Shown here one piece after another: positions 45,092 to 54,831 of a DNA stretch of 64,000 bases (its first letter is position 1; the number at the start of each line of letters is the position of its first letter). Under the pieces are notes generated by a model. The model searched no databases. It was given only the letters and a program-made list of their open reading frames with translations, and was not told the origin of the DNA. The position numbers and the translations under genes are program-made. The stretch comes from Gammaproteobacteria bacterium (lineage in GTDB: Bacteria > Pseudomonadota > Gammaproteobacteria > Xanthomonadales > SZUA-36): assembly GCA_024277815.1 (NCBI GenBank), contig JAJRUM010000051.1, positions 1 through 64,000 on the forward strand, in the 5' to 3' direction.

Positions 45092-46366
45092 ATGATCGGC
45101 ACCATTGCATTTGGTTTATTCGGGTTGGCGGTACTGATCTCAGTAGCCTTCGCCTTCTCAGGCCATAAAAAATCAGTGGATTGGAAACAAATTGCAGCAG
45201 GTGTCGGCCTGCAAATCCTGTTTGCCATCATCGTTATCATGGTACCGGGCGGGCGCGAGTTCTTTGACGTGATAAGTCGTGTTTTCGTCAAAGTTATAGA
45301 CTTTGCGATGATCGGTGCACAGTTTATTTTCGGCGATCTGGCTAACGCTTCAGAGGTAGGGTTTATTTTTGCGTTCCAGGTCTTGCCAACAATAATCTTC
45401 TTTGCCGCCCTGATGAGCGTGCTCTACCACATTGGGTTGATGCAAAAAGTCGTGCAGGGCATGGCCTGGGTGATGTTGAAAGTATTGCGTGTCAGCGGTT
45501 CCGAATCTCTGTCCGTGGCTGCCAACGTTTTTGTCGGCCAGACAGAAGCACCATTGGTTGTACGCCCCTACATTGCCAAGATGACCGAGTCCGAATTATT
45601 CACCATGATGGTAGGTGGGATGGCTACTATCGCCGGCGCAGTATTGGCTGCCTACATCGCCATGCTGGGTGGCACGGATGAAACTCTGAGGCTGTTCTAT
45701 GCCCGCCACCTGCTGGCTGCAAGCGTCATGGCGGCCCCGGCAACCATCGTAATCGCCAAGTTACTCAGACCGGAGACCGAAGAGTCCCTGACCAAGGGCT
45801 CAGTCAAACTGGATGTTGAAAAAACAGCGACCAATGTGATTGAAGCCGCCGCCAACGGCGCGGCCGATGGTGTCAAACTGGCGCTAAACGTAGGCGGCAT
45901 GCTGCTGGCATTCTTCGCCCTGATCACCATGATCAACTTTCCGCTGGAGTGGGTTGGAGAAGTCACAGGAATTGAAACGGCCATCGGCCAGCCACTGAGC
46001 CTGTCCATTATCCTTGGCTTTATCCTCTCGCCGCTGGCATGGATCATTGGCATACCATGGAACGAAGCCATTCTTGTCGGTGGTCTGATCGGTGAAAAAA
46101 TTGTCATCAACGAGTTTGTCGCCTACATGCACCTGGTGGAAATCAGGGAACAGCTTTCCGAGCACTCGGTACTGATCTCGACGTACGCTTTGTGCGGCTT
46201 CGCCAATTTCTCCTCCATTGCCATACAATTGGGCGGCATTGGGGGTCTGGCACCCAGTCGTCGTTCCGACATCGCCAGGCTCGGCCTGCGTGCAGTTTTG
46301 GGCGGTGCGCTGGCAACCATGATGACGGCCACCATTGCGGGTGTTCTGACTTCGCTGGCCGGATAA
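45092..46366 (+). CDS. Concentrative nucleoside transporter (CNT/NupC family)
   Basis: The product is 424 aa with about ten membrane helices. Family signatures include [15 protein letters not shown] (near 147-161), [17 protein letters not shown] and the late [19 protein letters not shown]. It imports nucleosides with sodium or protons. AAGGAG precedes the ATG by about eight bases. Confidence 0.93.
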   Translation: MIGTIAFGLFGLAVLISVAFAFSGHKKSVDWKQIAAGVGLQILFAIIVIMVPGGREFFDVISRVFVKVIDFAMIGAQFIFGDLANASEVGFIFAFQVLPTIIFFAALMSVLYHIGLMQKVVQGMAWVMLKVLRVSGSESLSVAANVFVGQTEAPLVVRPYIAKMTESELFTMMVGGMATIAGAVLAAYIAMLGGTDETLRLFYARHLLAASVMAAPATIVIAKLLRPETEESLTKGSVKLDVEKTATNVIEAAANGAADGVKLALNVGGMLLAFFALITMINFPLEWVGEVTGIETAIGQPLSLSIILGFILSPLAWIIGIPWNEAILVGGLIGEKIVINEFVAYMHLVEIREQLSEHSVLISTYALCGFANFSSIAIQLGGIGGLAPSRRSDIARLGLRAVLGGALATMMTATIAGVLTSLAG

Positions 46367-46396
46367 GCCACCCGGCCAACTTGCCTGAGTACCCAC

Positions 46397-48277
46397 ATGT
46401 CCAGCCACTCACAATTCGAGCTATTCAAGCAACGGCGTTTCATGCCGTTTTTCATCACCCAGGCGCTGGGTGCCTTCAACGACAATATCTTCAAGAACGG
46501 CCTGGCCGCCATGCTGGTCTTTCACAGCAGCCAACTGGCGGGCCTGAATACCAACCAGGTCGTCAACCTCAGCGCCATGGCATTTATTCTTCCATTTTTT
46601 CTGTTCTCAGCGCTATTCGGGCAGTTTGCTGACAAGTACGAGAAATCTGCTCAAATCCGCGGCATCAAGCTTTTTGAGGTTTTCATCATGCTGATGGCGA
46701 CGTTGGGATTCTGGCTGGACTATTTGCCGCTGCTGCTTGGCGTTCTGTTCCTGTTGGGCTTTCAGTCCACCATGTTCGGTCCGATAAAATACGGCATCAT
46801 TCCTCAGGTTCTTAAACGGCAGGAATTGGTCGGTGGCAACGCCCTGGTTGAAATGGGCACGTTTGTCGCCATCCTGGCCGGAACCATTGCCGGACCCTTA
46901 CTGATGGGCATAGAAGCAGATTGGCCACTCTGGATCAGTGCCGCTGCCTTGTTGACCGCTGTTGCCGGTTACCTGGCAAGCCGCGAAATACCGAATGCAC
47001 CTGCTGTTGCCCCGGAATTGAAAGTAAACTGGAACTTTATTGGGGAGACTATCCGCAATATCCGTTTTATCCGCGAAAACCGCATCGTGCTCAACAGTGT
47101 CCTTGGCATTTCCTGGTTCTGGTTCTTCGGGGCAACTTTCCTTGTGCAGATACCGAGCTTCTCAGAGAGCGTTCTGGGTGGCGACGAGAGATTGATGTCG
47201 ACGCTGCTGGCAATGTTCATTATCGGAATCAGCACCGGCTCCCTTTTATGTGAGCGCCTGTCCGGTGGCCAGGTGGAGATCGGCCTGGTGCCGTTTGGCG
47301 CCATGGGCCTGACACTGTTCGGGATTGATATGTATTTTGCCAGCCCGTCAGAAGTGGTCAGCTATACGACTTTGAGCAGCTTTTTCGCGGTTGCCGCCAA
47401 CTGGCGGATTGTATTTGACCTGGCCATGATTGGTGTATTCAGCGGCTTCTTTATCGTGCCTCTGTATGCACTGGTACAACAAAACACTACCCCTTCACAC
47501 CGCTCACGAGTCATCGCAGGAAACAACATCCTGAATGCACTTTTCATGGTGGTCTCAGCCATCATGGCAATGCTGTTGCTCGGCAACGCAGGCTTTACAA
47601 TTCCGGAGCTATTCCTGGTAACAGCCTTGCTGAATCTCGCAGTAGCGATATATATCTTTACTGTTGTGCCTGAGTTCCTGATGCGGTTCCTGGTCTGGAT
47701 GCTGACCCACACCATTTACCGCGTAAAAGTAACAGGCCTGGAGAATATTCCGGAAAGCGGGGCGGTGATCGTAGCTGCCAACCATGTCAGTTTTGTCGAC
47801 CCACTTATTATCGGCGGTGCGATCAGGCGGCCGGTGCGGTTTGTCATGTACTACAGGATTTTCAATATCCCGGTGCTTAAATTCGTATTTAAAACCGGTA
47901 AAGCCATCCCCATTGCCGCGCGTAATGAGGATAAGCAAGTCCTCGAACAGGCCTATAAACGCATCCATGAGGTTATTGAGCATGGCAATATTCTGGGGAT
48001 TTTCCCGGAAGGAAAAATCACCTCTGACGGTCGTATCAATGACTTTAAAAAGGGTGTGGAAAAGATCGTTGGAGAACAACCCACCGTGGTTGTTCCGATG
48101 GCGCTGTGTAACCTGTGGGGTTCATTGTTCAGCCGGCGAGACCCGCTACTTAAGCGCCGACCCTATAAATTCCGCGCACGAATAGAACTAAAAATTGGTC
48201 AGCCGATCCAGCCTGAAGACCTGACTGCTGAAGGACTGGAAAGCGCAATCCGGGCCTTGCGCGGTGAACAGTGTTAA
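46397..48277 (+). CDS. Fusion of LplT-like lysophospholipid transporter and PlsC-type acyltransferase
   Basis: The product is 626 aa. Residues 10-425 are a 12-helix MFS transporter (FFITQALGAFNDNIFKNGL near 18-36). Residues 445-626 are an acyltransferase: the HX4D catalytic motif is H463-D468 in ANHVSFVDPL, and FPEGK lies at 536-540. In enterobacteria LplT flips lysophospholipid inward and Aas re-acylates it. Here both steps are on one chain. The AMP-binding domain of Aas is absent. The stop overlaps a convergent gene by four bases. Confidence 0.9.
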   Translation: MSSHSQFELFKQRRFMPFFITQALGAFNDNIFKNGLAAMLVFHSSQLAGLNTNQVVNLSAMAFILPFFLFSALFGQFADKYEKSAQIRGIKLFEVFIMLMATLGFWLDYLPLLLGVLFLLGFQSTMFGPIKYGIIPQVLKRQELVGGNALVEMGTFVAILAGTIAGPLLMGIEADWPLWISAAALLTAVAGYLASREIPNAPAVAPELKVNWNFIGETIRNIRFIRENRIVLNSVLGISWFWFFGATFLVQIPSFSESVLGGDERLMSTLLAMFIIGISTGSLLCERLSGGQVEIGLVPFGAMGLTLFGIDMYFASPSEVVSYTTLSSFFAVAANWRIVFDLAMIGVFSGFFIVPLYALVQQNTTPSHRSRVIAGNNILNALFMVVSAIMAMLLLGNAGFTIPELFLVTALLNLAVAIYIFTVVPEFLMRFLVWMLTHTIYRVKVTGLENIPESGAVIVAANHVSFVDPLIIGGAIRRPVRFVMYYRIFNIPVLKFVFKTGKAIPIAARNEDKQVLEQAYKRIHEVIEHGNILGIFPEGKITSDGRINDFKKGVEKIVGEQPTVVVPMALCNLWGSLFSRRDPLLKRRPYKFRARIELKIGQPIQPEDLTAEGLESAIRALRGEQC

Positions 48278-48507
48278 ACGCTCTCAGTATTGAGGTCCTC
48301 CTGTAATTCTTTGATCAGGGAACGCGCACGGGGTTCTTCAGCATCATTCAGCACCCAAATCTGAGGGATGACTTCAACAAACGGCAACTCACCAAGCCCA
48401 CCCGTGCCAAACTGGTTTTTCATGAATGTCTGTATTCCATTTGCCTCAAGTACAGATTGGTAATACCCCACGAGCGCAATATCAAAATCTTCAAATACTT
48501 TGATCAT
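48274..48507 (-). CDS. DUF2007-domain putative signal-transducing protein
   Basis: The product is 77 aa and begins MIKVFEDFDIALVGYYQSVL, with LPFVEVIPQIWVLNDAEEPR near 42-61. DUF2007 proteins are small and soluble and their role is unknown. The ATG at 48507 has an ideal AGGAGG five bases upstream; the longer frame from 48618 would run into msrB's leader and is rejected. Confidence 0.8.
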   Translation of the reverse strand: MIKVFEDFDIALVGYYQSVLEANGIQTFMKNQFGTGGLGELPFVEVIPQIWVLNDAEEPRARSLIKELQEDLNTESV

Positions 48508-48589
48508 GGTTTCCTCCTGGAGCAAGCTACCGCCATTCATGAACATCGGGGCTGGGTACAGCCCGACAGTGGCGGAAGGATACATTACA

Positions 48590-48997
48590 ATGTGCCGTAC
48601 TATGAAGAAAATAAGCAAAGACCCAGAACAATGGCGACAGCAGCTGAATCCTGAGCAGTTTCGGGTAAGCCGTGAGGCAGGTACTGAAGCACCCTTCAGC
48701 GGCCAGTACTATGATCATTCCAACGATGGCACCTACCTTGGCGTTTGCTGCGGGCATCAACTGTTCGGTTCCGGCAGCAAGTATCATTCCGGCTGCGGAT
48801 GGCCCAGTTTTCATGGCGAACTGGACACTGCGGAAATCATCCAGCGGGTCGACAACAGCCACGGCATGCAGCGTATTGAACTGCTCTGCCCACAATGCAA
48901 TGCACATCTTGGACATATTTTCGATGACGGCCCACCACCCACCGGCCAACGCTATTGCATCAACTCTGCTTCACTTGAGTTTGTACCTGAAAAATAG
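48590..48997 (+). CDS. msrB: Peptide methionine-R-sulfoxide reductase MsrB
   Basis: The product is about 135 aa. Family motifs include SGCGWPSF, HGMQRIELLCPQCNAHLGH and the catalytic cysteine in RYCINSASLEF. It reduces methionine-R-sulfoxide in proteins. The second zinc pair is present (CPQC), but where enterobacterial MsrB has CxxC before the GCGWPSF block this protein has GVCC, so one zinc ligand is lost. AAGGA precedes the ATG at 48590 by nine bases; an ATG at 48602 is an alternative. Confidence 0.93.
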   Translation: MCRTMKKISKDPEQWRQQLNPEQFRVSREAGTEAPFSGQYYDHSNDGTYLGVCCGHQLFGSGSKYHSGCGWPSFHGELDTAEIIQRVDNSHGMQRIELLCPQCNAHLGHIFDDGPPPTGQRYCINSASLEFVPEK

Positions 48998-50063
48998 GCT
49001 GAAGCCGGCTCTTGGCCTGCCGCTGCTGCTATTGCTGGCAGCCTGCTCCGGGCCTGGATACTATTTACAAGCAGCCTCCGGTCAGTGGAAACTCATGCAC
49101 GCCCGGCAGGACGTCCAGTCTTTGTTGGCCAGCCCTGCAACTGAACCACAGCTTGCGCTACAACTGGAAACCGCCAGGCAAATCCTGACGTTTGCAGAAT
49201 CATCACTCGACCTGCCTGCCAACGGCAGTTACGCAAGCTACGTTGAACTCGACAGCGATGCACTGGTGTGGAATGTTGTCGCTACTGAAGCGTTCTCACT
49301 ACAGCCGAAAAAGTGGTGCTTTGTCATCGCGGGCTGCCTGCCCTACCGTGGTTTCTTCAAACTGAAAAAAGCGCTGCAGTCTGCAGACAGATTGCGTCGC
49401 AAAGACATGGATGTCTATCTCACAGGCGCAGCCGCCTACTCAACACTGGGCAAATTCAAAGATCCCCTGCTCAGCAGCATGTTCAGCAGTTCAGACGCCG
49501 GTATTGCCGCGTTCCTGTTCCATGAACTGGCGCACCAACGCGTTTACATCAAGGGAGACGGCCAATTTAATGAGAGCTATGCGGCTTTTATGGAAGAAAC
49601 AGGTGTAAAGATATGGCTTGAATCCACCGGGCAGTATGCTGAACTGCAGCAATGGCAAACCCTGCAACTGGCCAGCAAGGCATTTAATGCACTCATCAGC
49701 GAGACGCGCAAGCGCCTGACCATACTCTATGGTTCCAATAGCAGCGACGCTGACAAGCGCAGAGAAAAGACTGCTATTTTGCAGGCGATGGTGCAATCAT
49801 ACGACCGATTGAGAGCAAAGGAGTGGGGTGGCAGGGATTACTTTTCTAATTGGTTCTCCGAGCCCGTCAACAACGCAAAACTGGCTCTTTATAATACCTA
49901 TGAAGGCGGGCATTGTGCTTTCCGGAACCTGCTCATACAGGCAGGTGAGGATATGCCGGCGTTTAACCGCCAGGTCCAGGCACAGGCAAAGCTGGCGAAT
50001 GACAAACGCAGAGAATGGCTGAAACAATCATGTGCAAGCATTCAGTTCACAGGTGAATCATGA
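48981..50063 (+). CDS. Putative zinc aminopeptidase lipoprotein (PF10023-like)
   Basis: The product is about 360 aa. A hydrophobic N-terminus ends in a lipobox (LLLLLAACSGPG), so it is probably a lipoprotein. The zinc-protease motif is LFHELAHQRVYIKGD near 175-190, with a downstream acidic ligand in FNESYAAFMEE. The region YSTLGKFKDPLLSSM is typical of the putative aminopeptidase family (Aminopep). No ATG is available: TTG codons at 48975 and 48981 overlap the end of msrB, and the latter is reported. The substrate is unknown. Confidence 0.75.
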   Translation: MYLKNRLKPALGLPLLLLLAACSGPGYYLQAASGQWKLMHARQDVQSLLASPATEPQLALQLETARQILTFAESSLDLPANGSYASYVELDSDALVWNVVATEAFSLQPKKWCFVIAGCLPYRGFFKLKKALQSADRLRRKDMDVYLTGAAAYSTLGKFKDPLLSSMFSSSDAGIAAFLFHELAHQRVYIKGDGQFNESYAAFMEETGVKIWLESTGQYAELQQWQTLQLASKAFNALISETRKRLTILYGSNSSDADKRREKTAILQAMVQSYDRLRAKEWGGRDYFSNWFSEPVNNAKLALYNTYEGGHCAFRNLLIQAGEDMPAFNRQVQAQAKLANDKRREWLKQSCASIQFTGES

Positions 50064-50148
50064 CCCTTTATCTGTATATTGATACCCCTGTAGCATGTTC
50101 TGCGGGTAGAATATATCCGCTGACTTTGAGCAAATACGGCGCCGATCT

Positions 50149-52344
50149 GTGATCCCAGAAAAAATAAGACTACCGATCTTGCTATCGGCCCTTACCATTG
50201 CGTTGGGTGCCAACCCGGGAACGGCATACGCCGCTGCGGGGGATGACGCAGGTCTGGCATGCCCGGAACCAAGCCTGGCGCCATTACGGGCTCGCACGCC
50301 CGACCGGAAGTCCTCTCCTGTTTTCCTGAAAACCAAAGAGTTTGATGCAGGACAGGGACAGCTCGCTGAGGCCCGGGGAAACGTGGAGTTACGCCGCGCT
50401 GACCAGTATCTGGCAACCGGGATTCTGCGCTTTGACCCTGAGACAGAGACCATCACCATGCCCGGCGAGGTCGACTACGAAGATTCAGTCTTGCGCATTA
50501 GCGGCAGCAGCGCCCACTACAGTTTCCTGACCGAAAACGGGCGGTTCTCTGATGTGGATTACGGCCTGACCGGCTCCAGCGCAAACGGTAGCGCAGCTGA
50601 AGTAGTGGTTGATGCCGGCAATCACTCCCTGTTGAGGCAACTAAGGTTTACGACCTGCCCCGGGGAAAAACCGGAGTGGGTTCTTACCGCAAAAGAACTC
50701 AAGCTGAATTTTGAAGAGGGCGTTGGTACTGCCAAAGGTGCAAAACTTCAGTTTTTTGATATTCCGATAATATATTTGCCATACATGACATTTCCTATAG
50801 ATGATCGGCGTAAAAGTGGCTTTCTCTACCCTTTCATCAGCACTGCAAACGACAACGGTTTCGAAATAAGCTTTCCTTACTACTGGAATATTGCACCCAA
50901 TCAGGATGCCACAATAAAACCACGCTATTTCACCGAGCGCGGGGCCATGCTCACTGGTGAATATAGGTTTATTACGCGACGCACGGGTGGCGCACTGAAC
51001 TTTGACTACCTGCCGGTCGACAAGAGGACCCGGGAACTCCGCTATCACTATCGCTTTAACCATGATGCCCGGCTTAGCAGACGATGGGGAAGCCGGATAC
51101 TTATCGACAGAGTAAGTGATGATCGCTTCTTTCAGGATTTCAGTAACAGCCTGGCTTCTGCATCACGCCAATACCTGCGCAACAAAGCAGGGATAACCGG
51201 CAGCGGGCGCCACTGGACTTTCTCGGCAATTGCAGACGTTTTTCAGGTCGTCGACGAATCCGTCAGTGCTGTCAACGAGCCCTACCGGCGGCTCCCGCGC
51301 CTGGCCTTTGGCCTTGACCGACCGCTGGGCCACCTCGGATTGAGGCTGCAACTGGATGCCGAGCTGGTCTATTTCGACCGCAATGTCGGAACCACGGGGT
51401 CACGTTTTGATATGTACCCGCGACTCGAGTGGGATATCGGTACCAGCTGGGGGTATATGCGGCCAAGTGTGGGCTACCGGTATACATCCTATCAGCTCGA
51501 CTGGCGCGGCCTTCAAGGTGATACGTCACCTGACCGCGGCACCTCGATCATCAGCTTCGACACCGGCCTGTTCATGGAGAAATACCGGAAAAATGGCAAA
51601 GTACAAACGCTGGAACCCCGCTTGTTTTACTTGAATGTACCTTATCGAGACCAGGAAGATCTGCCGGACTTTGATTCAGCACCCTTTACTTTCGGCTTTA
51701 GTCAGCTTTTCCATTTTAACCGGTTTACCGGTGCGGACCGGCAGTCTGATGCCAACCAGTTGACCCTGGCACTGACCACACGGTCCAGTAATCAGAATAC
51801 AGGTCACGAACTTTGGAGCCTGAGTTTTGGTCAGATATTTTATTTTGAAAATCAGCGCGTCATGCCAGCGTTCAATGAGCCGTTAAACGACAATGCGTCA
51901 CCCTTTATCGCCGAGTTCGTGTTGCATCCAACCAGGCATCTGAGCAGCCGTATCAGTGCGCAGTGGGATTGGCAAAATAGTGAGATTGACGTTGCCATAC
52001 TCGGAATAACCCACAAGGCCGCCAACGGCCGGCATATGGGTGCCGAGTACCGTTTCCGGCGTGATAGCCTGGATCAATTTGATATTCGCTATTACCAACC
52101 CATTAACGAACGCTGGAAGATCCTGGGACGGGTTAACTATTCGCTTCAGGATTCGGATTTACTCGCTGCCGAGGCGGGGTTCGCATACGACAGTTGTTGC
52201 TGGGCGTTGCGTGTTGTTGCCAAACGTTTTCTCAGGAACCGCAATGGCGACTATCGTGATGCTGTCTATGTACAGCTGCTGCTCAAAGGGCTGACAAATT
52301 TAGGCCGTGGAACAGCTCCGCTTTTTTATGACCTCGCAGACTGA
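50149..52344 (+). CDS. lptD: LPS-assembly protein LptD
   Basis: The product is 731 aa. A signal peptide (to about 29) precedes the OstA/LptA-like jellyroll and a large beta-barrel. The disulfide cysteines known in LptD are present: one in LACPEPS near 38, one in FTTCPGEKPEW near 169, and the adjacent pair in YDSCCWALRVV near 682. With LptE it inserts LPS into the outer leaflet. The start is a GTG at 50149. It precedes surA, a chaperone for LptD folding, as in other gammaproteobacteria. Confidence 0.95.
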   Translation: MIPEKIRLPILLSALTIALGANPGTAYAAAGDDAGLACPEPSLAPLRARTPDRKSSPVFLKTKEFDAGQGQLAEARGNVELRRADQYLATGILRFDPETETITMPGEVDYEDSVLRISGSSAHYSFLTENGRFSDVDYGLTGSSANGSAAEVVVDAGNHSLLRQLRFTTCPGEKPEWVLTAKELKLNFEEGVGTAKGAKLQFFDIPIIYLPYMTFPIDDRRKSGFLYPFISTANDNGFEISFPYYWNIAPNQDATIKPRYFTERGAMLTGEYRFITRRTGGALNFDYLPVDKRTRELRYHYRFNHDARLSRRWGSRILIDRVSDDRFFQDFSNSLASASRQYLRNKAGITGSGRHWTFSAIADVFQVVDESVSAVNEPYRRLPRLAFGLDRPLGHLGLRLQLDAELVYFDRNVGTTGSRFDMYPRLEWDIGTSWGYMRPSVGYRYTSYQLDWRGLQGDTSPDRGTSIISFDTGLFMEKYRKNGKVQTLEPRLFYLNVPYRDQEDLPDFDSAPFTFGFSQLFHFNRFTGADRQSDANQLTLALTTRSSNQNTGHELWSLSFGQIFYFENQRVMPAFNEPLNDNASPFIAEFVLHPTRHLSSRISAQWDWQNSEIDVAILGITHKAANGRHMGAEYRFRRDSLDQFDIRYYQPINERWKILGRVNYSLQDSDLLAAEAGFAYDSCCWALRVVAKRFLRNRNGDYRDAVYVQLLLKGLTNLGRGTAPLFYDLAD

Positions 52345-52478
52345 TTCGTGGCAGGAGTATTTTCAATAAAAATGCTAGCCGGGAGCTTTTTCTGGCCCTC
52401 GAATGGGTTAAAATGGATGGTTCGAGTTGGCGCGCCATCGCCCTGGATTACTTGGCAAATTGCCGGAGACAGACCTTT

Positions 52479-53804
52479 ATGAAATATTCAAACCAACCTA
52501 TGGGCCACCCCATGGTATGGCTTGCATCATTTGCCCTGATATCAGTCATGGCAATAAATTCAACTTCAGCCCAGGCCCAGCAAGCCCCCCCACGCCAGAA
52601 AATAGATTCTATCGTGGCTCTGGTTGATGATGACATTATCCTGCGCAGTGAACTGGATTTGGCCATCAAGGGGATTGTTGACAGGATTCGCCAACAAGGC
52701 GGCGACCTGCCGCCAAAGCACCTGCTGGAAAAACAGGTGCTGGAACGCTTGATTGTGCGGCGACTACAGTTGCAGCGCGCTTTCCAGACAGGTATTCGCA
52801 TCAGTGACACCGATATCGACCAGGCCATGCTCCGGCTTGCACAGCAGAACAAGCTCAGCCTGATGCAAATGCGCCAGGTGATCGAGGCCGATGGCGAAAG
52901 CTTTGTCGAGTTTCGTCAGAACATCGGTGAAGAGATGATGACTGATCGCCTGCGCCAGCGCGTGGTCAATGGCATGGACCCGATCACAGAAACTGAAATC
53001 GATATTTTGCTGGCCTCAGATCAGTTTTCCAGCGGCGAATACAACATCTCCCACATTCTTATTGCCTTGCCCGAAGGTGCGACACCACAGCAAATCGCTG
53101 AACAGGAAAGCAAGGCGAATAATGTCTATCAACAACTGCAGGAAGGACTGGATTTTGCCTCGGCCGCAATCAGCTATTCGGAAAGCCAGGAAGCACTGGA
53201 AGGCGGGCTGGTGGGCTGGCGCGACCTGAATTCGGTTCCGGTGGTTTTTTCGGATGCAATCAAGCACCTGAGAGCAGGACAGTTCACTGTTCCAATTCGC
53301 AGCCCGGCTGGATTCCACATCGTGCGCGTTAACGACTACCGCGATCAGAGCCAGGTGATGGCAACGGAGTACCACGCCCGCCATATTATGATTGAGGTCA
53401 ATGATCTGATCGGTCCGCGTGAAGCCATGAAACAGATTCGAAGTATTCATAAACTACTTAACGACGGCCAGGATTTTGAAACACTGGCACGGGACTACTC
53501 TGATGATATTTCCAGCGCCAACCTGGGTGGCGACATGGGCTGGTTCGCCCCGCAGGCCTATGGCGAGCGCATGGAGCAAACGCTGGCCGCACTGAAAGAT
53601 GGTGAAGTCTCGGAACCATTCCAGACTGAAAACGGCTGGCACATCATTGAGCGCCTCGGCAAGCGCGAGAAAGATATCACTGACGAAGCCCAACGCAATG
53701 CTGCCCGCAACAACCTGCGGCAACAGAAAATGGATATTGAAATTGAACGTTTTCTTCAGCAAATGCGTGACGAGGCATTTGTTGAAATCAGGCTGCCAAC
53801 CTGA
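52479..53804 (+). CDS. surA: Periplasmic chaperone and peptidyl-prolyl isomerase SurA
   Basis: The product is 441 aa. A signal peptide (ending near STSAQAQ, 33) is followed by the SurA N-domain (IVALVDDDIILRSELD) and two parvulin domains. The first starts ISHILIALPEGA near 190 and the second ARHIMIEVN near 305. It assists folding of outer-membrane proteins. The ATG at 52479 has GGAG ten bases upstream; the frame from 52413 is open but lacks a site. Confidence 0.95.
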   Translation: MKYSNQPMGHPMVWLASFALISVMAINSTSAQAQQAPPRQKIDSIVALVDDDIILRSELDLAIKGIVDRIRQQGGDLPPKHLLEKQVLERLIVRRLQLQRAFQTGIRISDTDIDQAMLRLAQQNKLSLMQMRQVIEADGESFVEFRQNIGEEMMTDRLRQRVVNGMDPITETEIDILLASDQFSSGEYNISHILIALPEGATPQQIAEQESKANNVYQQLQEGLDFASAAISYSESQEALEGGLVGWRDLNSVPVVFSDAIKHLRAGQFTVPIRSPAGFHIVRVNDYRDQSQVMATEYHARHIMIEVNDLIGPREAMKQIRSIHKLLNDGQDFETLARDYSDDISSANLGGDMGWFAPQAYGERMEQTLAALKDGEVSEPFQTENGWHIIERLGKREKDITDEAQRNAARNNLRQQKMDIEIERFLQQMRDEAFVEIRLPT

Positions 53805-53832
53805 GCACTACCCGGGCTACTGAAGTCAGGTC

Positions 53833-54807
53833 ATGATAAGAGATATCCCGGTGCTCGCACTGACGCCGGGCGAACCCGCCGGCATCGGACCGGAATGCAC
53901 TGTGCGACTCGCACACAGGCACCCTGAGTTGCGTTTGCTGGCAGTCGCTGACCCGCAGATGCTGGAGAATGCGGCATCAGCACTTGGTATCAAACTGGCC
54001 ATAAACTCATGGCAGCCCGGTGACACTGTCACTGCCGGAAAGCTCAGCTGTTTCCCCCACCCGCTCGCGCGACCGGCACAGACTGGCCAGCTGGATATCG
54101 CCAATGCCGCCTACGTAGTTTCCACCATCAAATCAGCCGTCAGGCTGGTTCGCTCCGGCCACGCGGGCGCACTGGTGACCGGGCCGGTCCACAAGGGTGT
54201 GATCAACGATGCCGGTATTCCTTTCAGCGGCCATACAGAGTTGCTGGCCAGCTTAGCCGGCCTCAAAAAAGTCGTTATGATGCTGGCAGCAGACAAACTC
54301 CGGGTAGCGCTGGTGACAACTCACCTGCCGTTACGCGATGTGGCCGATGCAATTACGCCCGACAATGTATTTAACACCATACGCATCACCCATCATGAGC
54401 TGCGCCATCGATTCAATATTGAGAACCCCGCCATCCAGGTGCTGGGCCTTAACCCTCATGCTGGAGAAGGGGGGCATCTCGGCGGCGAAGACGATCAGGT
54501 CATACGGCCTGCCATTGAGCAGTGCCGGGACAGCGGCATCAACGCCTATGGTCCAGTACCGGCCGATACGGCCTTCAAGCCACCCCGACTCGAAAACTGC
54601 GATGTTGTGGTAGCCATGTACCACGATCAGGGCTTGCCGGTCCTTAAGCACGCAGGATTTGGTAACGCTGTGAATATTACGCTCGGCCTGCCATTTGTGC
54701 GCACATCGGTGGACCACGGAACAGCGCTGGATATTGCCGGAAAAAATTGTGCTGACGCTTCCAGCATGTACATCGCTGCGCTGACTGCACAAACCATGTG
54801 CCAATGA
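53833..54807 (+). CDS. pdxA: 4-hydroxythreonine-4-phosphate dehydrogenase PdxA
   Basis: The product is 324 aa. It begins with the family pattern LALTPGEPAGIGPE, has SGHTEL near 137 and GLNPHAGEGGHLG near 210, and ends with the FVRTSVDHGTALDIAG block. It is the NAD-dependent step of DXP-dependent pyridoxal phosphate synthesis. It lies in the conserved surA-pdxA-rsmA order. Confidence 0.96.
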   Translation: MIRDIPVLALTPGEPAGIGPECTVRLAHRHPELRLLAVADPQMLENAASALGIKLAINSWQPGDTVTAGKLSCFPHPLARPAQTGQLDIANAAYVVSTIKSAVRLVRSGHAGALVTGPVHKGVINDAGIPFSGHTELLASLAGLKKVVMMLAADKLRVALVTTHLPLRDVADAITPDNVFNTIRITHHELRHRFNIENPAIQVLGLNPHAGEGGHLGGEDDQVIRPAIEQCRDSGINAYGPVPADTAFKPPRLENCDVVVAMYHDQGLPVLKHAGFGNAVNITLGLPFVRTSVDHGTALDIAGKNCADASSMYIAALTAQTMCQ

Positions 54808-54831
54808 AAACCGCGCAGTGAAAATCATCCT

